64,000 nt of DNA. Source: DASSUW01 sp036257565. GTDB lineage: Bacteria > Actinomycetota > Thermoleophilia > Solirubrobacterales > Solirubrobacteraceae. Both the position numbers and the translations under genes were made by a program. The stretch lies in contig DATAFH010000085.1 in the NCBI GenBank assembly GCA_036257565.1, positions 62,001 through 126,000 on the forward strand. Direction: 5' to 3'. The notes under the pieces were generated by a model that made no database searches, had not been told where the DNA came from, and saw only the letters and a program-made list of their open reading frames with translations. This document shows, piece by piece, positions 62,600 to 64,000 of the stretch; positions within the stretch are counted from its first letter, which is position 1; each line of letters opens with the position of its first letter.

Positions 62600-63200
62600 C
62601 GTCCGCCGGCGGACGACCGACCACCCGCCGCACGAGGTCGGCCCACCCGGCGGCCACTCGCTCGTGGTCCATCTGCCGCACGCGCTCCAGATACGCAAGG
62701 TGCTCGGCACCGAGCGCGGCGAGCAGTACGTCGGTGAGGTACTCCCAGTCAGCGTCGGGTGCCGCCTCGCGCACGAGCACGGACACGTGGGTGCGGTAGA
62801 ACGCGAACGGCGCCGAGCGGTAGCGCGCGCCCGCGGCCTCGGCGGCCGCCAGCAGCTCGCCGTAGTCCGCATGGTGGCGCAGGAGCCGCTGGCCGAACGC
62901 GATCAGCCGCTCGACCGGCGGTGCGCCCGGCCCGAGCGGTGCGGGGCCGCGGATGACCTCCTCCTGGAAGAGCCGCTCGCGCTCGGAGAGCACGGCCTGC
63001 ATGAGCCCGGCACGGTCGCCGAAGCGGCGGAACAGCGTCCCCTTGCCGACGCCCGCCTCCCCGGCCACGGCGTCCATGGAGACGCAGCTCGCCCCGCACT
63101 CGGCCACGAGGCGCTCGGCGGCGGCCAGCACCTTGCCGCGGTTGCGCGCGGCATCCGCGCGCTCGGGCGGCGCGTCCTGGACGACGGGCAGCTCCGTCAT
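62586..63200 (-). CDS. TetR-family transcriptional regulator
   Basis: 204 residues. The N-terminal helix-turn-helix is RGKVLAAAERLVAECGASCV followed by SMDAVAGEAGVGKGTLFRRF, the TetR signature. The C-terminal helical domain (LLRHHADYGELLAAAEAAGA and WEYLTDVLLAALGAEHLAYL) should bind a small ligand. It overlaps the following membrane-protein gene start region by 4 nt at its own start (63197-63200), so it is cotranscribed with it. Target genes unknown. Confidence 0.9.
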   Translation of the reverse strand: MTELPVVQDAPPERADAARNRGKVLAAAERLVAECGASCVSMDAVAGEAGVGKGTLFRRFGDRAGLMQAVLSERERLFQEEVIRGPAPLGPGAPPVERLIAFGQRLLRHHADYGELLAAAEAAGARYRSAPFAFYRTHVSVLVREAAPDADWEYLTDVLLAALGAEHLAYLERVRQMDHERVAAGWADLVRRVVGRPPADVSDR

Positions 63201-63823
63201 CGTCGCCCGTCGTCGTGTGCCCGTCGTCCCTGCTCAGGCGGCTCGGGCGGTTCGCCCGACCACGCCGGCCGCTCGGCGAGCACCTCGGTGACCGCCGCGG
63301 GGTCCGCGGGGCGCCGGTCCGGCCGGCGCGGCGGTCGCGGCCGGGGCTCGGCGGCGGGAAGGGGCGGCTCGGGCCGGTGGGCGGCCCGCACCCGCAGCCC
63401 CATGGCGACCAGCCCGCCGGCCGCCAGCAGAGCGCCGAACATCCCCCATTGGATGCCGACCGTCGCTCCGGGCTCGGACACATCGGGCTTGTCGAACAGC
63501 CGCCAGACGAGCAGCAGGAACGCCCAGGCGCCGGCGACGGAGATCACGGTGCCGTCGCCGCCCGGCAGGTGAAACGCCTTGCGCTCGCTGCGCGCCCAGA
63601 CGAGGAACAGCACCCCGGCGGCGACCAGCAGAACGGACGCCTCGACGAACGTGAAAACCCCGAACGCGCTCATGTTCTCGTTCACGAACGCCTTCGCCCC
63701 CTCGGGGAGGTACGACTTCGTGTACCACGGCAGGAGCAGCGACAGCGCCAGGGCAGCGGCGGCGATGCCCGCGTTGCGCAGCTCGGGCGGCAGAGCGCGC
63801 AGCCTCTCGAGCGCACGGGCCAT
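63197..63823 (-). CDS. membrane protein of unknown function
   Basis: 208 residues. Four membrane segments: AGIAAAALALSLLLPWYTKS, FGVFTFVEASVLLVAAGVLF, ISVAGAWAFLLLVWRLFD and WGMFGALLAAGGLVAMGLRV. A long Pro/Arg-rich cytoplasmic tail follows (PEPPLPAAEPRPRPPRRPDR). The phrases NMSAFGVFTFVEAS and FHLPGGDGTVI look conserved in Thermoleophilia from memory. It precedes the TetR gene with a 4-nt overlap, so the two form an operon. Confidence 0.75.
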   Translation of the reverse strand: MARALERLRALPPELRNAGIAAAALALSLLLPWYTKSYLPEGAKAFVNENMSAFGVFTFVEASVLLVAAGVLFLVWARSERKAFHLPGGDGTVISVAGAWAFLLLVWRLFDKPDVSEPGATVGIQWGMFGALLAAGGLVAMGLRVRAAHRPEPPLPAAEPRPRPPRRPDRRPADPAAVTEVLAERPAWSGEPPEPPEQGRRAHDDGRR

Positions 63824-63843
63824 GGGACCTGAGTCTACGTCGG

Positions 63844-64000
63844 CTACTCGACGGGGATGTCCTGCACCTCGGGCGGCTTGTGCTCGGAGGGCTCGAGCCG
63901 GGCGATGTACCAGTCGAGGACGGCGCGGATGGCGATCAGGAGCTCGCGGAGAGCGTCGGCGAGCTGGCGGGCGAGCTCGGGCGGGACGACGCCGCGCAGC
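63844..64000 (-). CDS. hypothetical protein, partial (cut by right edge)
   Basis: Only the last 52 residues are visible. They form an amphipathic helix (LARQLADALRELLIAIRAVL, then DWYIARLEP) and a short polar tail (PPEVQDIPVE). No family recognised. The stop is 20 bp upstream of the next gene, on the same strand, so it may head that operon. Confidence 0.55.
   Translation of the reverse strand, partial: LRGVVPPELARQLADALRELLIAIRAVLDWYIARLEPSEHKPPEVQDIPVE

Overview
The window is GC-rich DNA from an actinobacterium, most probably of class Thermoleophilia (Solirubrobacterales-like). Seen in the sequence: GTG and TTG starts with 1-4 nt stop/start overlaps (GTGA, ATGA, TTGA), a coproheme decarboxylase (HemQ), an actinobacterial integration host factor (mIHF), a complete yrbE-mkl-mce operon, and a surface protein with the N-terminal SYANVMAT / GLGGGAYAA pattern I associate with Thermoleophilia. 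No rRNA gene, intact tRNA, insertion sequence, integrase, phage gene or CRISPR array was found. The window reads as core chromosome.

Left third (1-23.6 kb). A partial AlkA-type glycosylase, a lipoprotein, hemQ, a GT4 glycosyltransferase fused to a flippase-like membrane domain, a CNNM-type protein, metH translationally coupled to a patatin phospholipase, a MacB/FtsX-type ABC exporter, a response regulator with a UPF0303 protein, a second flippase-like membrane protein, and a ferredoxin-reductase/fatty-acid-desaturase pair. Then comes a damaged patch (19.9-23.3 kb). Here glgX carries one frameshift and an RsbQ/RsbU-like phosphatase carries two, while the STAS gene between them is intact.

Nitrogen block (23.6-30.8 kb). 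Glutamine synthetase III and glutamine synthetase I are on the minus strand. Ammonium transporter and PII protein diverge from them, followed by a PucR-type regulator. PII lacks the modifiable Tyr51. The promoter regions hold a tandem 8-bp repeat and a TTGGCC inverted repeat.

Lipid-transport block (30.8-46.4 kb). A divergent lipoprotein gene faces a 12-gene plus-strand run: two YrbE/MlaE permeases, one MlaF ATPase, six MCE proteins, an MMPL transporter, a membrane-anchored redoxin lacking the first active-site Cys, and a B3/B4-domain protein.

Mixed region (46.4-53.8 kb). A truncated-looking PhyH oxygenase, a class I/II aminotransferase, small membrane proteins, a VOC enzyme and mIHF. Then three genes that together suggest sphingolipid (ceramide) synthesis: a serine-palmitoyltransferase-like enzyme, a divergent GNAT-type acyltransferase starting 15 bp away, and a fatty-acid 2-hydroxylase. 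This is the most notable system here.

Right end (53.8-64 kb). A second AlkA-like glycosylase; a thiXYZ-like pyrimidine-precursor ABC importer under a clear TPP riboswitch; an MFS transporter; a class III adenylate cyclase with an N-terminal regulatory domain; a MoxR/VWA pair; a TetR regulator and small membrane proteins; and a gene cut by the right edge.
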